From Gammaproteobacteria bacterium HGW-Gammaproteobacteria-15 (GTDB taxonomy: Bacteria; Pseudomonadota; Gammaproteobacteria; Enterobacterales; Alteromonadaceae): a stretch of 64,000 nt of DNA. The stretch is taken from positions 558,001-622,000 of the forward strand of contig PGZF01000001.1 in NCBI GenBank assembly GCA_002840125.1. Direction: 5' to 3'. The stretch's first letter is position 1. Each line of letters starts with the position of its first letter. Shown here in pieces: positions 45,032 through 61,206 of this stretch. The notes under the pieces were generated by a model that was given only the letters and a program-made list of their open reading frames with translations, was not told the origin of the DNA and made no database searches. Position numbers and translations under genes: made by a program.

Positions 45032-48000
45032 TTAGCCCATTACCGCAGGCTCATACTGTTGGGCTAATTTGAACCAAAATACAGTGCCTTGCCCTGCTGA
45101 AGAGGTAAACCCAATTTGGCCGTGATGATTTTCGATAATTTTTTTACAGATCGCCAGGCCAAGCCCGGTGCCTTCTTTCGCCCGGCTGTCAGAGGAATCC
45201 GCCTGAGAAAACTTACCAAAGATATGCTTTTGAAATTCCGCCGGAATACCGCTGCCAAAATCTTCAACTTCAAACCTTATGCTTTGCTGCACCTCAACCA
45301 AGCGCACTATTACCACGCCTTGCGCCGCTGAAAACTTCACCGCATTGGAAATAAGGTTGTCAATTACCTGCCGTAGCCGCAGCGCATCGGCCTCTACCCA
45401 TAGAGGTTGTTCCAGCTCAGATGCCAGTTGCAGCTCAACCTGATAACGGCTGGCATAAGGCTGCATGGCATTAACTGCGTGCCGGGTTAGCGCGCTAATA
45501 TCCAGTCTGGTGATATTCAACGTGAAGGTGCCGGCGGCAAATTTTTGTAAATCCAGTAAATCGTTAATCAACTGAGCCAGACGTTCACTGTTAGTTTGGG
45601 CAGTGTGCAGCATATCCTGATACAGCGCAGAGTCCGCAGTGACAACCTTTTGCGTAATCAGCCCTATGGCCCCCCGTATCGCAGTAAGCGGGGTGCGTAA
45701 TTCATGGCTTACCGTGGCAATAAACTCATCTTTTAGAGTATCCAGCCGTTTTAACTCCTGGTTGGTTTTTGCCAGCTCATCCAGGCTGCGCTCCAATTGC
45801 CTGGTACGTAGCGACAGCGTAACAGAACTTTCCTCCAGCGCCCGGGTTCGTTCAGTAACCCGGGTTTCCAGCACGGTTTGTGCTTTAGCTTTATTTTCTA
45901 CTGCCGCCTGCAGCAAACGGTTTATTTGCCTGACATGGCGTAAACGATACAGATGCATCAGCCACAGCAACAGGCTTGCAAGTGCAATCAGCGAATACAC
46001 CACCCAGCTTTGCTGCCACCAATGTGGCATAACATTTAAGGTGGCTACCTTTACAGGCTCACTGAAAACGCCATGATTATTGGATGCTTTTAACCACAAC
46101 GGATAGGTGCCAACCGGCAGGTTTGCGTAAAATGCACTATTACGTTCATTCGCAATAACCCAGCTTTTATCAATACCTTCAAGCTGATATTGAAACTGGT
46201 TACGTTGTGGGTCCTGATAATCCAGGGCGCTGAATTCAAAATTCATCGTATGCTGATCCGGCGACAAATTAATCACATCCCAGGGCTGCTTATGTGGTTT
46301 TGTTTGCAGTAGCTGGTAGTCAATCACCAGTGCTGATAACACCGGGTTTGGTATTCTCTGGTTACTTTGCAGCTGTTCAGGCTTTACCACTACCAGCCCG
46401 GCAATAGCACCAAATAAAATACCGCTGTCGTCAGCAAATACCGCGTTGGTATTTAACTCAGAACTTACCATACCGTCATTACGGTTATAGTGAATAAAAT
46501 GCGGCTGTCCGGCTAGCCTCAGCGCCAGTCCCTTTGGAGTCATAACCCATAGTTGCTGCTCTTGTTGCAACGCCCCCAGAATATCATTGTCCGGTAAGCT
46601 ATCCTCTGTTGTCAGCAACTGTTGCTCTGCTGTTGTCAGGTTAACCAGTAATAAGCCCTCGCGGGTGCAAACTGCCAGCTGCTCCGCATATTCACTGACA
46701 CAGTGAACATCATTGTGCGGCAATCTTATACCCGATGTGGCCGTTGTGTTGTGCTGCATAACGTTATCTGTAGCTAAGTTTATCTGAAACAACCCACTGT
46801 AACGTGTTGCCACCCATAGCTGCTGCGAAGAGCCAACAAACAGTTTTTGTACTGCATTACCCACCATATTGTCTGACAACCGGGTTAACCAGCGTTTGGC
46901 TTGCTGACGTTCCGGCTGCCAGGCTATAACGCCTTCTCCCCACATGCCCAGATAAAACCGGCCAGCCGCATCAATATGTAAATCTCTTACATTACGATTT
47001 ACTACCTTCGCCAGCTCGAATGGCTCATCGGTTTTTACCAGCTCTGCCGTACCGTTATATTTTAACAACCCGGTATCAGAGGCAATATAAACCTCGCTCT
47101 GTGGTGTTGCGGCTATAGCGTTAATTCTGCTGCCCGTGCGGAAGAACTGAAAATCGCCTGTTGGCAGTTTAATACGGTATATGCCATTCGAACCGCCAAG
47201 CCAAAGCGCATCTGGTTGTTTAAAAATAGCGGTAACAGAAAATGTTTTTTGTGCAGCCAGCGCCGCGGAGAAAGCACTGATATCATCAAATGCCTTACTG
47301 GATAAAATATTGCGAAACAACCCGCTTTCCCGAGACCCCAGCCACAGCACACCGGAATTATCCTGCAGGATACTGCGCACATTGACATTACCTAACTCGG
47401 CTTGTTTTATGCCATGTCCGGCCTGATGCTGTGGTGGCACACGATACAAGCCAATGTAGCTACCGACCAATAAATCGTTGGTGGTGTTATCAGATGACAG
47501 TATGTTAATCAATGGCTCTGGCTCACCGCGCTGCGCCAAAAGCACCGGCACAAACTGTTGCTGGCGGTTAAACAAAAACAACCCTTGCCGGCTGCCAACC
47601 CATAACTGTTGCCCCAGGGCATAAACCGCACGGATTTCGTTATCCCGGCTAAAATTAGCGGGTACTGAGCTATCTGTATAGTTTACTAACTGATATACCG
47701 AACTTAAGCCTTTATCTGGCTGCCAGCTATGTAAACCGGCGGAGGTACCAACCCAGATCAGCCCATCAGGCGTTTGGGTTAAACTCCAGATCCGCTGATC
47801 TGCCAATGCCTGCTCAGACCCGGCCTGGCCGATATTCGTGATCTGAAACTGAGCATCTATCCGGCTTAAACCCGATGTAGTACCCACCCAGATATTACCG
47901 TCTGCGTCTTGCAACAAGCCCTGGATCTGATTTCCGGCCAACCCGTTTTCGCTGGTGTAACGGCTTAACTCTCCGGTTTGGGCATCCAGCCTTGACAGCC

Positions 48001-48298
48001 CAAGGCCCCAGGTGCCGGCCCAGATATTATCGGCATTATCAATCAGTACCACGCCAACATCAGGTGTCTGATGACGTTGCAACTCGGTAGCGGTGAGCAC
48101 AGCAAATTCAACAAAGCGGTAGCCGTCGTAACGTAATAAGCCCGAGTTAGTAGAACCCAGCCATAAAAAGCCGGTGCTGTCTTGTTTAATACTGTAGATA
48201 GTGGCATTGGGCAGGCCGTCGTCAACGCCGATACGGACATAATGCTGTTCAGCCGATGCGCTGGTGCAATATGCCAGCAACACCATTAAACAGCGCAC
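45032..48298 (-). CDS. Propeller-type sensor histidine kinase without receiver domain
   Basis: 1088 residues. Signal peptide (GTG start at 48298, then RCLMVLLAYCTSASA), then many Reg_prop repeats of the two-component regulator propeller (WLGSTNSGLLRYDG, IWVGTTSGLSRID), a Y_Y_Y domain (NFEFSALDYQDPQRNQFQYQLEGIDKSW), one membrane helix (about 760-780), a coiled coil, HisKA with the phospho-acceptor His in ATVSHELRTPLTAI, and HATPase_c with N, G1 and G2 boxes (DNLISNAVKF, EDFGSGIP, GTGLGLAI). It ends there: no receiver, no AraC domain, and no response regulator gene next to it. The GTG has AGGGA 11 bases upstream; ATG 48286 is an alternative. Confidence 0.9.
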   Translation of the reverse strand: MRCLMVLLAYCTSASAEQHYVRIGVDDGLPNATIYSIKQDSTGFLWLGSTNSGLLRYDGYRFVEFAVLTATELQRHQTPDVGVVLIDNADNIWAGTWGLGLSRLDAQTGELSRYTSENGLAGNQIQGLLQDADGNIWVGTTSGLSRIDAQFQITNIGQAGSEQALADQRIWSLTQTPDGLIWVGTSAGLHSWQPDKGLSSVYQLVNYTDSSVPANFSRDNEIRAVYALGQQLWVGSRQGLFLFNRQQQFVPVLLAQRGEPEPLINILSSDNTTNDLLVGSYIGLYRVPPQHQAGHGIKQAELGNVNVRSILQDNSGVLWLGSRESGLFRNILSSKAFDDISAFSAALAAQKTFSVTAIFKQPDALWLGGSNGIYRIKLPTGDFQFFRTGSRINAIAATPQSEVYIASDTGLLKYNGTAELVKTDEPFELAKVVNRNVRDLHIDAAGRFYLGMWGEGVIAWQPERQQAKRWLTRLSDNMVGNAVQKLFVGSSQQLWVATRYSGLFQINLATDNVMQHNTTATSGIRLPHNDVHCVSEYAEQLAVCTREGLLLVNLTTAEQQLLTTEDSLPDNDILGALQQEQQLWVMTPKGLALRLAGQPHFIHYNRNDGMVSSELNTNAVFADDSGILFGAIAGLVVVKPEQLQSNQRIPNPVLSALVIDYQLLQTKPHKQPWDVINLSPDQHTMNFEFSALDYQDPQRNQFQYQLEGIDKSWVIANERNSAFYANLPVGTYPLWLKASNNHGVFSEPVKVATLNVMPHWWQQSWVVYSLIALASLLLWLMHLYRLRHVRQINRLLQAAVENKAKAQTVLETRVTERTRALEESSVTLSLRTRQLERSLDELAKTNQELKRLDTLKDEFIATVSHELRTPLTAIRGAIGLITQKVVTADSALYQDMLHTAQTNSERLAQLINDLLDLQKFAAGTFTLNITRLDISALTRHAVNAMQPYASRYQVELQLASELEQPLWVEADALRLRQVIDNLISNAVKFSAAQGVVIVRLVEVQQSIRFEVEDFGSGIPAEFQKHIFGKFSQADSSDSRAKEGTGLGLAICKKIIENHHGQIGFTSSAGQGTVFWFKLAQQYEPAVMG

Positions 48299-48517
48299 AA
48301 TGAAAACTATCCCTATTTTCTGACCGTGCAAAATGCCCCCGACACTATCTGACAATCCAAGCAGCTAATATTAAAGCAGTTAAAGTAAGCGGTACAGGCT
48401 AACCATAGCATAGCAAGCCAGGCTTTACAGTACGGCGCAGATTAAATCTCAGGCGCCACTTTCGCTTGGGGTTGCATTCTTTTAGAATCGTCGCCATTAC
48501 CGCTTTTAATTACGTAG

Positions 48518-49489
<972 letters not shown>

Positions 49490-49502
49490 ACAGGTCGCAC
49501 CT

Positions 49503-50225
49503 GTGACCATTTATTTGCCGGAGCTATCAGCACACGATGTCAGCTTTCCTGCGCTGCATCGTGCGCTGGCCGAGCCTGACGGCTTGCTGGCAATGGGCGG
49601 AGATTTATCTGCGCCCCGCCTTATCAATGCTTACTCACACGGTATTTTTCCCTGGTTTAGTGAAGGCGATCCGCTATTGTGGTGGAGCCCCTCTGTGCGC
49701 GCCGCTTTTGCCCCTGATAGCCTTAAACTAAACCGCACACTAAGAAAACAAATTAACCGCCATCAGCTACGCTTTAGTATCAATACCGCATTTACACAGG
49801 TGATAGCCCAATGCGCGGCTCCCAGAGCACGCCAACCCGCTACCTGGATCCTGCCCCAAATGCAGCAAGCCTATCTGCAATTACACTTGCAGGGGCACGC
49901 CCACAGTATTGAAGTGTGGCAACAGGACCGCTTAGTTGGCGGTTTATACGGTGTGCTGGTTGGCAGCCTGTTTTGTGGTGAGTCGATGTTTAACCAGTTG
50001 CCGGATACCGCCAAACTGGCCTTAGTTGCCCTGCAGCAACATTTACAGCAGGTTGCACCCGGCTGGATTGACTGCCAGTTACCTAACCCGTTTCTTATGC
50101 AGCTGGGGGCACAAGAGATGTCACGTAATCACTATGTACAACTGTTACAGCAATACCGCCAGCAAATAACACCGCCATCTCACTGGCAAGCCCGCACTAT
50201 CGAATTGGACAGTGCCAATGCATGA
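49503..50225 (+). CDS. aat: Leucyl/phenylalanyl-tRNA--protein transferase
   Basis: 240 residues, GTG start. Adds Leu or Phe from tRNA to N-terminal Lys/Arg, making ClpS-dependent N-degrons. Conserved stretches: LLAMGGDLS, GIFPWFSEGDPLLWWSPSVRA, GGLYGVLVGSLFCGESMF and DCQLPNPFLMQLGAQEMSR. Its stop overlaps the bpt start region. Confidence 0.96.
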   Translation: MTIYLPELSAHDVSFPALHRALAEPDGLLAMGGDLSAPRLINAYSHGIFPWFSEGDPLLWWSPSVRAAFAPDSLKLNRTLRKQINRHQLRFSINTAFTQVIAQCAAPRARQPATWILPQMQQAYLQLHLQGHAHSIEVWQQDRLVGGLYGVLVGSLFCGESMFNQLPDTAKLALVALQQHLQQVAPGWIDCQLPNPFLMQLGAQEMSRNHYVQLLQQYRQQITPPSHWQARTIELDSANA

Positions 50226-50919
50226 GCTGCGTTTTGGCCTGACAGCACCAGCCCCCTGCAGTTATCTGGACGCACAGCAGGAACAACTGGTGTTTTTGCT
50301 GCCAGAGCAGCCAGTCAGTGCAGCGCTGTACCAGCAATTGCTGGAGCTTAATTTTCGCCGCAGCGGTGAGCAGGTTTACACACCACACTGCCCGGCGTGC
50401 CGCGCCTGTGAATCTGTCCGCATAAGCCATGCTGATTTTATTGCCAGCCGCAGCCAGCGCCGTTTACTTAATAAAGCGCGGCGTATCGGTTGGCAGTACA
50501 AACTGAGTACCGCTGCCAGCACAGATTATTTCCCGTTGTTTGCCGCTTACATCAGCCATAAACATGCTGATGGCACTATGTACCCACCCGAGCATGCTCA
50601 ACTGGATGCCATGTTAAATTGCTCATGGTTAAAAGTACGTTATCTGGAACAATATTATCAGCAGCAATTAGTGGCAGTAACTATTGTTGATGAAACAACA
50701 GAGGCTTATTCGGCGGTGTACACCTTTTTTCATCCCGATGTCAGTGCGCTCTCTCCCGGTATTTTAGCCATATTGTATTTATTGCAATGTGCCAGGCAGG
50801 ATCAAAAAAATTGGTTGTATCTGGGTTATCAGATTAATGCCTGCCAGAAAATGGCCTATAAGGCCGCTTTTTTGCCGCAACAACGTTTTATTCAGGGACA
50901 ATGGCATTCATTTGGCTAA
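50218..50919 (+). CDS. bpt: Aspartate/glutamate leucyltransferase (Bpt)
   Basis: 233 residues. This ATE1-like GNAT transferase adds Leu to N-terminal Asp/Glu, giving a second route to ClpS recognition. The N-terminal cysteines CPACRACESVRI and the central YPPEHAQLDAML region fit the family. The ATG at 50218 is used; GTG 50212 is also in frame. Overlaps aat by eight bases. Confidence 0.94.
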   Translation: MHELRFGLTAPAPCSYLDAQQEQLVFLLPEQPVSAALYQQLLELNFRRSGEQVYTPHCPACRACESVRISHADFIASRSQRRLLNKARRIGWQYKLSTAASTDYFPLFAAYISHKHADGTMYPPEHAQLDAMLNCSWLKVRYLEQYYQQQLVAVTIVDETTEAYSAVYTFFHPDVSALSPGILAILYLLQCARQDQKNWLYLGYQINACQKMAYKAAFLPQQRFIQGQWHSFG

Positions 50920-51013
50920 AAAAGCGCTTGTTGCTTTACTTATGCCGATGATTTCGGCACAATCTGCGCAGTTTTTTTATGGTTCACCCAATATTAAGAG
51001 GCAAGTACGCTGA

Positions 51014-51232
<219 letters not shown>

Positions 51233-51263
51233 GCCGGCTTTTTTGCATTATGCCAGATAACAC

Positions 51264-51285
51264 AAACCCGGCCTTGGCCGGGTTT
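51264..51285. terminator. Bidirectional terminator between infA and clpA
   Basis: A 9 bp stem AAACCCGGC/GCCGGGTTT with a CTTG loop between convergent genes; T-rich on both sides but without a long T-run. Confidence 0.6.
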
Positions 51286-51317
51286 ACTGTTTTGCTGTAA
51301 AGCGATTTACGTTAGCG

Positions 51318-53585
51318 TCAATCTGCCAGTGCAGCTTCTTCTGTGGTCTGATAAACAAAGCTTAGCTGACCATCAACCAGATCTACCCGCACATCACCAC
51401 CATGCAGTAAGCGGCCGAACAGAATTTCGTTCGCCAGCGGCTTTTTCAGCTGCTCCTGAATAACCCGGGCCATTGGCCGCGCGCCCATTGCATGGTCGTA
51501 ACCTTTATCTGCCAGCCATTGCCTTGCCGCGCTGCTTAACTCCATTGATACCTGCTTTTTATCCAGTTGTACCTGTAAGTCACAGATAAACTTATCAACA
51601 ATTTGCAGAATAATGTCCGCGCCCAGATGTTGAAACCAGATAATGCCATCTAAGCGGTTTCTAAACTCCGGACTAAAAGTACGGTTTATTTCCGACAGCG
51701 CATCATGGCTATGATCTTGCTGTTTAAAGCCTATCGATTTACGGATAGTTTCCTGCACACCGGCATTGGTGGTCATTACCAGTACCACATTACGAAAATC
51801 AATCTTGCGGCCGTTATTGTCGGTTAAGGTACCGTGGTCCATCACCTGCAGCAGAATATTATAAATATCGCTGTGGGCTTTTTCGATTTCATCCAGCAGT
51901 ACTACTGAATACGGATGTTTTGACACGGCATCGGTCAGTAAACCGCCCTGCTCAAACCCAACATAACCTGGTGGTGCACCGATTAAACGGCTGATAGCGT
52001 GGCGCTCCATATACTCCGACATATCAAACCGCAACAGTTCTACACCCAGCGCTTTGGCCAGTTGCTTAGTTACTTCGGTTTTACCCACTCCGGTCGGGCC
52101 GGCAAACAGGAAGTTACCTATCGGTTTTTCTTCGTTGCCAAGGCCAGAGCGCGATAAGCGGATAGCGGAAGTTAATACTTCAATTGGCTCGTTCTGGCCA
52201 AATACCACCAGTTTTAAATTGCGATCTAAATTCGCCAGCACATCTTTGTCTGATGCCGATACCGACTTCTCCGGAATACGCGCCATTTTAGCAATCACAT
52301 GCTCAATTTCCGGCACATTGATGACTTTTTTACGCTTAGATACCGGCAATAACCGTTGGCTGGCACCGGCTTCATCTATGACGTCAATGGCCTTATCCGG
52401 TAAATGGCGCTCATTAATGTATTTGGCCGATAATTCAGCCGCCGCACGGATCGCCTTTTGCGTATAGCGCACATTGTGATGCTGCTCGTAGCGCTCTTTT
52501 AGGCCGAGCAAAATACGGGTGGTATCTTCCACGCTCGGTTCAGCCACATCAATTTTCTGAAAACGACGTACCAGCGCGGTGTCTTTTTCAAAAATGCTTT
52601 TAAATTCCTGATAAGTGGTAGAGCCCATACACCGCAAACGGCCACTGGACAGCAGCGGTTTAATCAGGTTGCTGGCATCCATCACACCACCGGAGGCGGC
52701 ACCGGCGCCGATGACAGTATGAATTTCATCGATAAATAAAATAGCGTCTTTTTCCCGCTCCAGCTCTTTGAGCAAAGACTTCAGCCGTTTTTCAAAGTCG
52801 CCACGGTATTTGGTACCTGCCAGCAAGGCGCCCATATCCAGCGAGTAAATAGTGGCGTTAGCAATGACTTCCGGTACTTCTTTGTGCACAATACGATACG
52901 CCAGGCCTTCAGCAATAGCCGTTTTACCCACGCCGGCTTCGCCTACCAGCAGCGGGTTGTTTTTCTTACGCCGGCACAATACCTGAATGGCCCGCTCAAC
53001 TTCATGTTCACGGCCAATCAACGGGTCAATATGGCCGTTTTTTGCCTGAACATTCAAATTAGCGGTAAAGTTTTCCAGATACTTACTATCGTCGCTCAAC
53101 GTTTCGCCGGCTTCTTCTGCGGTATGTTCATCATGTTGTTCTAACTTTTCAGTTTTCGTTACACCATGGGAAATAAAATTCACCACATCCAGGCGGCTAA
53201 TATCAATTTTCTTCAGTAAATATACCGCCTGCGATTCCTGCTCACTGAAAATCGCCACCAGTACATTGGCACCGGTTACCTCTGCCTTGCCGGATGACTG
53301 CACATGAAACACTGCACGCTGTAACACACGCTGAAAGCCCAAAGTAGGCTGAGTGTCCCGCTCCATTTCACCGTCGGGTAACACAGGTGTGGTTGAATCA
53401 ATAAAACTGCCCAGTTCCAGCCGCAGTTTTTCAATATTAGCGCCACAAGAGCGCAGCGCATCACCTGCGGCCGGGTTATCAAGCAACGCCAGCAACAAGT
53501 GTTCTACCGTCATATATTCATGACGGCGCTCACGCGCAAACCTGAAAGCCAAATTCAGAGTTAACTCAAGATCTTTATTTAACAT
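51318..53585 (-). CDS. clpA: ATP-dependent Clp protease ATP-binding subunit ClpA
   Basis: 755 residues. Clp N-domain (1-145), AAA+ D1 with GEAGVGKT and D2 with GPTGVGKT. The ClpP-docking loop reads SIGFKQQD (IGF type). Unfolds substrates for ClpP and, with ClpS, the N-degron substrates made by Aat and Bpt. Follows clpS with 54 bases between. Confidence 0.97.
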   Translation of the reverse strand: MLNKDLELTLNLAFRFARERRHEYMTVEHLLLALLDNPAAGDALRSCGANIEKLRLELGSFIDSTTPVLPDGEMERDTQPTLGFQRVLQRAVFHVQSSGKAEVTGANVLVAIFSEQESQAVYLLKKIDISRLDVVNFISHGVTKTEKLEQHDEHTAEEAGETLSDDSKYLENFTANLNVQAKNGHIDPLIGREHEVERAIQVLCRRKKNNPLLVGEAGVGKTAIAEGLAYRIVHKEVPEVIANATIYSLDMGALLAGTKYRGDFEKRLKSLLKELEREKDAILFIDEIHTVIGAGAASGGVMDASNLIKPLLSSGRLRCMGSTTYQEFKSIFEKDTALVRRFQKIDVAEPSVEDTTRILLGLKERYEQHHNVRYTQKAIRAAAELSAKYINERHLPDKAIDVIDEAGASQRLLPVSKRKKVINVPEIEHVIAKMARIPEKSVSASDKDVLANLDRNLKLVVFGQNEPIEVLTSAIRLSRSGLGNEEKPIGNFLFAGPTGVGKTEVTKQLAKALGVELLRFDMSEYMERHAISRLIGAPPGYVGFEQGGLLTDAVSKHPYSVVLLDEIEKAHSDIYNILLQVMDHGTLTDNNGRKIDFRNVVLVMTTNAGVQETIRKSIGFKQQDHSHDALSEINRTFSPEFRNRLDGIIWFQHLGADIILQIVDKFICDLQVQLDKKQVSMELSSAARQWLADKGYDHAMGARPMARVIQEQLKKPLANEILFGRLLHGGDVRVDLVDGQLSFVYQTTEEAALAD

Positions 53586-53639
53586 ACACCACTCCTAATC
53601 CACCTGAGTAACGACACCAGAATCATGCCAGGACTTACC

Positions 53640-53960
53640 TTAAGCGCGCTCCATGGTACAGAGCAGCGGATGTTGATGCTCTTTCGCATACTGCGTCACC
53701 TGCTGCACTTTAGTTTCCGCAATTTCTGCGGTAAAAACACCACAAACCCCTTTCCCTTCGTAATGTACTTTTAACATTACCTCAGTTGCCTGTTCATACT
53801 GCATATTAAAAAAACGGCTTAACACATCAATGACAAAATCCATCGGGGTGTAATCGTCGTTATGCAGTACTACCTTATACATCGGTGGCGGAGCCACACG
53901 TTGCCGTGTCAGTTCCTCTAAACCACCATGTTGTACGTTACCTTCTTTATTTCCGCTCAT
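53640..53960 (-). CDS. clpS: ATP-dependent Clp protease adaptor ClpS
   Basis: 106 residues. The N-degron pocket motifs [12 protein letters not shown] (Asn, Asp and Met ligands) and [13 protein letters not shown] (His) are intact. The N-terminal arm is unstructured, as needed for delivery to ClpA. Divergent from cspD. Confidence 0.97.
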   Translation of the reverse strand: MSGNKEGNVQHGGLEELTRQRVAPPPMYKVVLHNDDYTPMDFVIDVLSRFFNMQYEQATEVMLKVHYEGKGVCGVFTAEIAETKVQQVTQYAKEHQHPLLCTMERA

Positions 53961-54043
53961 AAACTATAGCCATGCCTGCGTATTCCATCAAAGGAGCTTT
54001 GGGTTAAATATTGGTAAAATTTTGGTTTAATTTTGCAAATAAC

Positions 54044-54071
54044 TTGACTACATGGTCAAATTATCTACATT
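54044..54071 (+). promoter_or_regulatory. Sigma-70 promoter of cspD
   Basis: -35 TTGACT (54044-54049), 16-base spacer, -10 TACATT (54066-54071), about 75 bases before the cspD ATG, in the divergent clpS-cspD spacer. Confidence 0.55.
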
Positions 54072-54151
54072 AGTTGTTGGGATCAACAACAATCCCGCCG
54101 TAAAGACTAAGAATACAGAATTTAGCTAACTTAGAGAAGGAAGTAAGTTGT

Positions 54152-54370
54152 ATGGCTACCGGTAAAGTAAAATGGTTCAATAACGCCAAAGGATTTGGAT
54201 TTATCCGCGAAGATGGCCGTGATGAAGATATCTTTGCTCATTATTCAACCATTAGTATGGATGGCTACCGCACGCTAAAGGCTGGACAAGACGTTGAGTT
54301 TGACTTGTCCGAGGGCCCTAAAGGCTTACACGCTGTAAATATTAAACTGCCTGGCGATCTGACAGAATAA
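54152..54370 (+). CDS. cspD: Cold-shock-like protein CspD
   Basis: 72 residues, OB-fold with RNP1 KGFGFI and RNP2 DIFAHYS. Its place beside clpS-clpA and the ISMDGYRTLKAGQ segment support CspD, a replication-inhibiting stationary-phase member in E. coli, rather than a cold-inducible CspA. Confidence 0.9.
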   Translation: MATGKVKWFNNAKGFGFIREDGRDEDIFAHYSTISMDGYRTLKAGQDVEFDLSEGPKGLHAVNIKLPGDLTE

Positions 54371-54400
54371 TATATTTACTTTGCTGTAACCCTGACCAAC

Positions 54401-54427
54401 AAAAAAGCAGGCATTACGCCTGCTTTT
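54401..54427. terminator. Bidirectional terminator between cspD and idh
   Basis: A 10 bp stem AAAAGCAGGC/GCCTGCTTTT with a 5-base loop, A-rich on the left and T-rich on the right, between convergent genes. Confidence 0.85.
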
Positions 54428-54444
54428 GCTTATCTGCCAGCTTA

Positions 54445-56751
<2,307 letters not shown>

Positions 56752-56822
56752 TTAAACGCATTTGTTGCTAAGCGGCGGTAGTATAGCAGCATGACATTCA
56801 ATAAAATAGGCAGCCGGATGCT

Positions 56823-57470
56823 ATGAATTTCAGAGACAAAAATACAGTGAAACCGTTGCGCAGCAGGCAGAATTTGCAAAATAATCCATATACGAAAAAA
56901 CGCAATACGACCAAGGTCGGACAGCCGGTATTAGTGTTGTTCAACAAACCTTTTGACGTACTGTGTCAGTTTACTGATAACAGCACACCTGCGCGTGCCA
57001 CCCTGGCAGATTTTATCACTGTGCCTGACGTGTATGCCGCCGGCCGGCTTGACCGCGACAGCGAAGGGCTTTTGCTGCTGACTAACTGTGGTAAAACCCA
57101 GCATCAGATTAGCGATCCTAAACATAAAATGGCCAAAACCTACTGGGTACAACTTGAAGGTAATATCAGCGACGAAGCTCTGGCGCAGTTAAGTGCAGGC
57201 GTACAGTTAAATGATGGCCCCACTTTACCCGCCACAGCGCTGCGCTTACCTGAGCCTGATGTCTGGCCGCGTCAACCTCCGGTGCGCCAGCGCGCCAACA
57301 TTCCTACCTGCTGGATAAGTCTGACCATTACCGAAGGCCGTAACCGTCAGGTAAGGCGGATGACTGCTGCAGTGGGCTTTCCCACCTTGCGCTTAATCCG
57401 GGTACAAATTGGCGATTGGCACCTTAATCAGTTAGCGCCGGGCCAATTTACCGTAACAGAACTGAAATAA
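56823..57470 (+). CDS. rluE: 23S rRNA pseudouridine synthase E
   Basis: 215 residues; catalytic Asp in [15 protein letters not shown], and the [25 protein letters not shown] tail typical of the RsuA/RluB/E group. No S4 domain, as expected for RluE, which modifies U2457. Starts the rluE-nudJ-mnmA-hflD-purB run. Confidence 0.94.
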   Translation: MNFRDKNTVKPLRSRQNLQNNPYTKKRNTTKVGQPVLVLFNKPFDVLCQFTDNSTPARATLADFITVPDVYAAGRLDRDSEGLLLLTNCGKTQHQISDPKHKMAKTYWVQLEGNISDEALAQLSAGVQLNDGPTLPATALRLPEPDVWPRQPPVRQRANIPTCWISLTITEGRNRQVRRMTAAVGFPTLRLIRVQIGDWHLNQLAPGQFTVTELK

Positions 57471-57486
57471 GGACACCGGCCACACT

Positions 57487-57942
57487 ATGAGCAGAGAACT
57501 GCTACACCTTACCGTTGCTGCCATTGTCTGTTTTGAGCAAAAATTTTTGCTGGTAGAAGAAAAAGATAAACTAACGGGACAGCGGGTACTGAACCAGCCG
57601 GCAGGCCATGTTGAGCAGGATGAAGATTTGCTTGGCGCAGTAAAACGCGAACTGTTTGAAGAAACCGGCCTGACACTTGAGCCCTCGGCCTGGTTGGGTA
57701 TTTCACAGTTAAAAGCGGCTAATGATCATCGCTATGTGCGGCTGAATATAGTGTTTGAGCCCACGAGCCTGCCAGCACAATACCAGCCCCAGGACAGTGA
57801 TATTCTGGCACTGCATTGGTATAGCGCAAATGAACTGTTACAAGCAGCCTTGCCGCTTAGAAGCCGTTTAGTCAGTGATGCTATCAGCTTATACACGCAA
57901 GGGGTACGCCTGCCGCTGTCGCTGATCCAACCGACGCGATAA
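57487..57942 (+). CDS. nudJ: Nudix phosphatase NudJ
   Basis: 151 residues; the Nudix box GHVEQDEDLLGAVKRELFEETGL fits GX5EX7REUXEEXGU. NudJ hydrolyses thiamine pyrophosphate precursors and nucleotides. Location between rluE and mnmA is as in E. coli. Confidence 0.94.
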   Translation: MSRELLHLTVAAIVCFEQKFLLVEEKDKLTGQRVLNQPAGHVEQDEDLLGAVKRELFEETGLTLEPSAWLGISQLKAANDHRYVRLNIVFEPTSLPAQYQPQDSDILALHWYSANELLQAALPLRSRLVSDAISLYTQGVRLPLSLIQPTR

Positions 57943-58010
57943 CATGCGCAGCAGATAAATTTGATGTATAATCCGCGCCTTGTTTTTTCGGCCTTCAAAA
58001 GTGCAGTGTT

Positions 58011-59135
58011 ATGCCAGATATCCGCTTAACTGATAGCTCAGCTAACAGCAGTAAAAAAGTCATCGTCGGTATGTCCGGCGGCGTAGATTCTTCCGTTTCA
58101 GCCTACCTGTTGCTACAGCAGGGTTATCAGGTTGAAGGTCTGTTTATGAAAAACTGGGAAGAAGACGATAACGACGAATACTGTGCTGCAGCTGAAGATA
58201 TGCGCGATGCACAGGCCGTTTGCGACAAACTGGGTATAGTGTTGCATAAGGTGAATTTTGCCGCTGAGTACTGGGACAATGTTTTTGAGTACTTTCTGGC
58301 TGAATATAAAGCCGGCCGCACCCCTAACCCGGATATCATGTGCAATAAAGAAATTAAATTTAAAGCCTTTCTCGAGTTTGCTGCCGAAGCACTGGGTGCA
58401 GATTACATTGCCACCGGCCACTATGTGCAGCGCCGCTATATAAATGGCCACTGGCAGTTATTACGCGGGCTGGATACCAACAAAGATCAAAGTTATTTCC
58501 TCTACACCCTTGCTGAAGAGCATGTGGCACAAACGCTGTTTCCGGTGGGTGAGCTGGAAAAACCTGCCGTACGTGCTATTGCCGAACAGCAGGGTTTAGT
58601 TACCCACGATAAAAAAGACAGCACCGGTATTTGTTTTATCGGCGAGCGTAAATTTAAAGATTTTCTGCAGCAATACCTGCCGGCACAACCGGGCGATATT
58701 GTTTCGGTAGACGGCGACATTATCGGCCGCCATGAAGGCCTGATGTACCATACTCTGGGCCAGCGTAAGGGCCTGGGCATTGGCGGCCTGCGCGATGGCG
58801 GCGACGAGCCATGGTATGTTGTCGGTAAAAACCTGGATACTAATCAGCTAATTGTGGCTCAAGGCCATGATCATCCGGGTTTATTGTCTAAAGGCTTAAT
58901 AGCTAACCAGTTGCACTGGACAGACCGTAAAGGCCCGCAACACACTTTGCGCTGCACGGTGAAAACCCGCTACCGCCAGACGGATATTGCCTGTAGCTTA
59001 ACGCCTCTTGCCGACGGCACCGTTGAAGTGCTTTTTGATACGCCACAAAAAGCAGTAACGCCTGGCCAGTCGGCCGTATTTTACCTTGACGATGTTTGCC
59101 TTGGCGGCGGCATTATTGATGTGGCTCTGAACTGA
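58011..59135 (+). CDS. mnmA: tRNA 2-thiouridylase MnmA
   Basis: 374 residues. PP-loop GMSGGVDSS (about 20-28), catalytic cysteines Cys111 ([11 protein letters not shown]) and Cys208 ([12 protein letters not shown]). Inserts sulfur at U34 of Lys, Glu and Gln tRNAs. The first 16 residues are somewhat longer than in E. coli. One base separates it from hflD. Confidence 0.97.
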   Translation: MPDIRLTDSSANSSKKVIVGMSGGVDSSVSAYLLLQQGYQVEGLFMKNWEEDDNDEYCAAAEDMRDAQAVCDKLGIVLHKVNFAAEYWDNVFEYFLAEYKAGRTPNPDIMCNKEIKFKAFLEFAAEALGADYIATGHYVQRRYINGHWQLLRGLDTNKDQSYFLYTLAEEHVAQTLFPVGELEKPAVRAIAEQQGLVTHDKKDSTGICFIGERKFKDFLQQYLPAQPGDIVSVDGDIIGRHEGLMYHTLGQRKGLGIGGLRDGGDEPWYVVGKNLDTNQLIVAQGHDHPGLLSKGLIANQLHWTDRKGPQHTLRCTVKTRYRQTDIACSLTPLADGTVEVLFDTPQKAVTPGQSAVFYLDDVCLGGGIIDVALN

Positions 59136-59136
59136 T

Positions 59137-61154
<2,018 letters not shown>

Positions 61155-61166
61155 CAGGCTAACAAT

Positions 61167-61192
61167 AAGGCGCTGAATTCAGCGCCTTTTTT
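61167..61192 (+). terminator. Terminator after purB
   Basis: An 8 bp stem AAGGCGCT/AGCGCCTT with a GAATTC loop, then seven Ts. The roxA ribosome site follows closely. Confidence 0.9.
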
Positions 61193-61206
61193 CTCAGGAA
61201 TATCAC

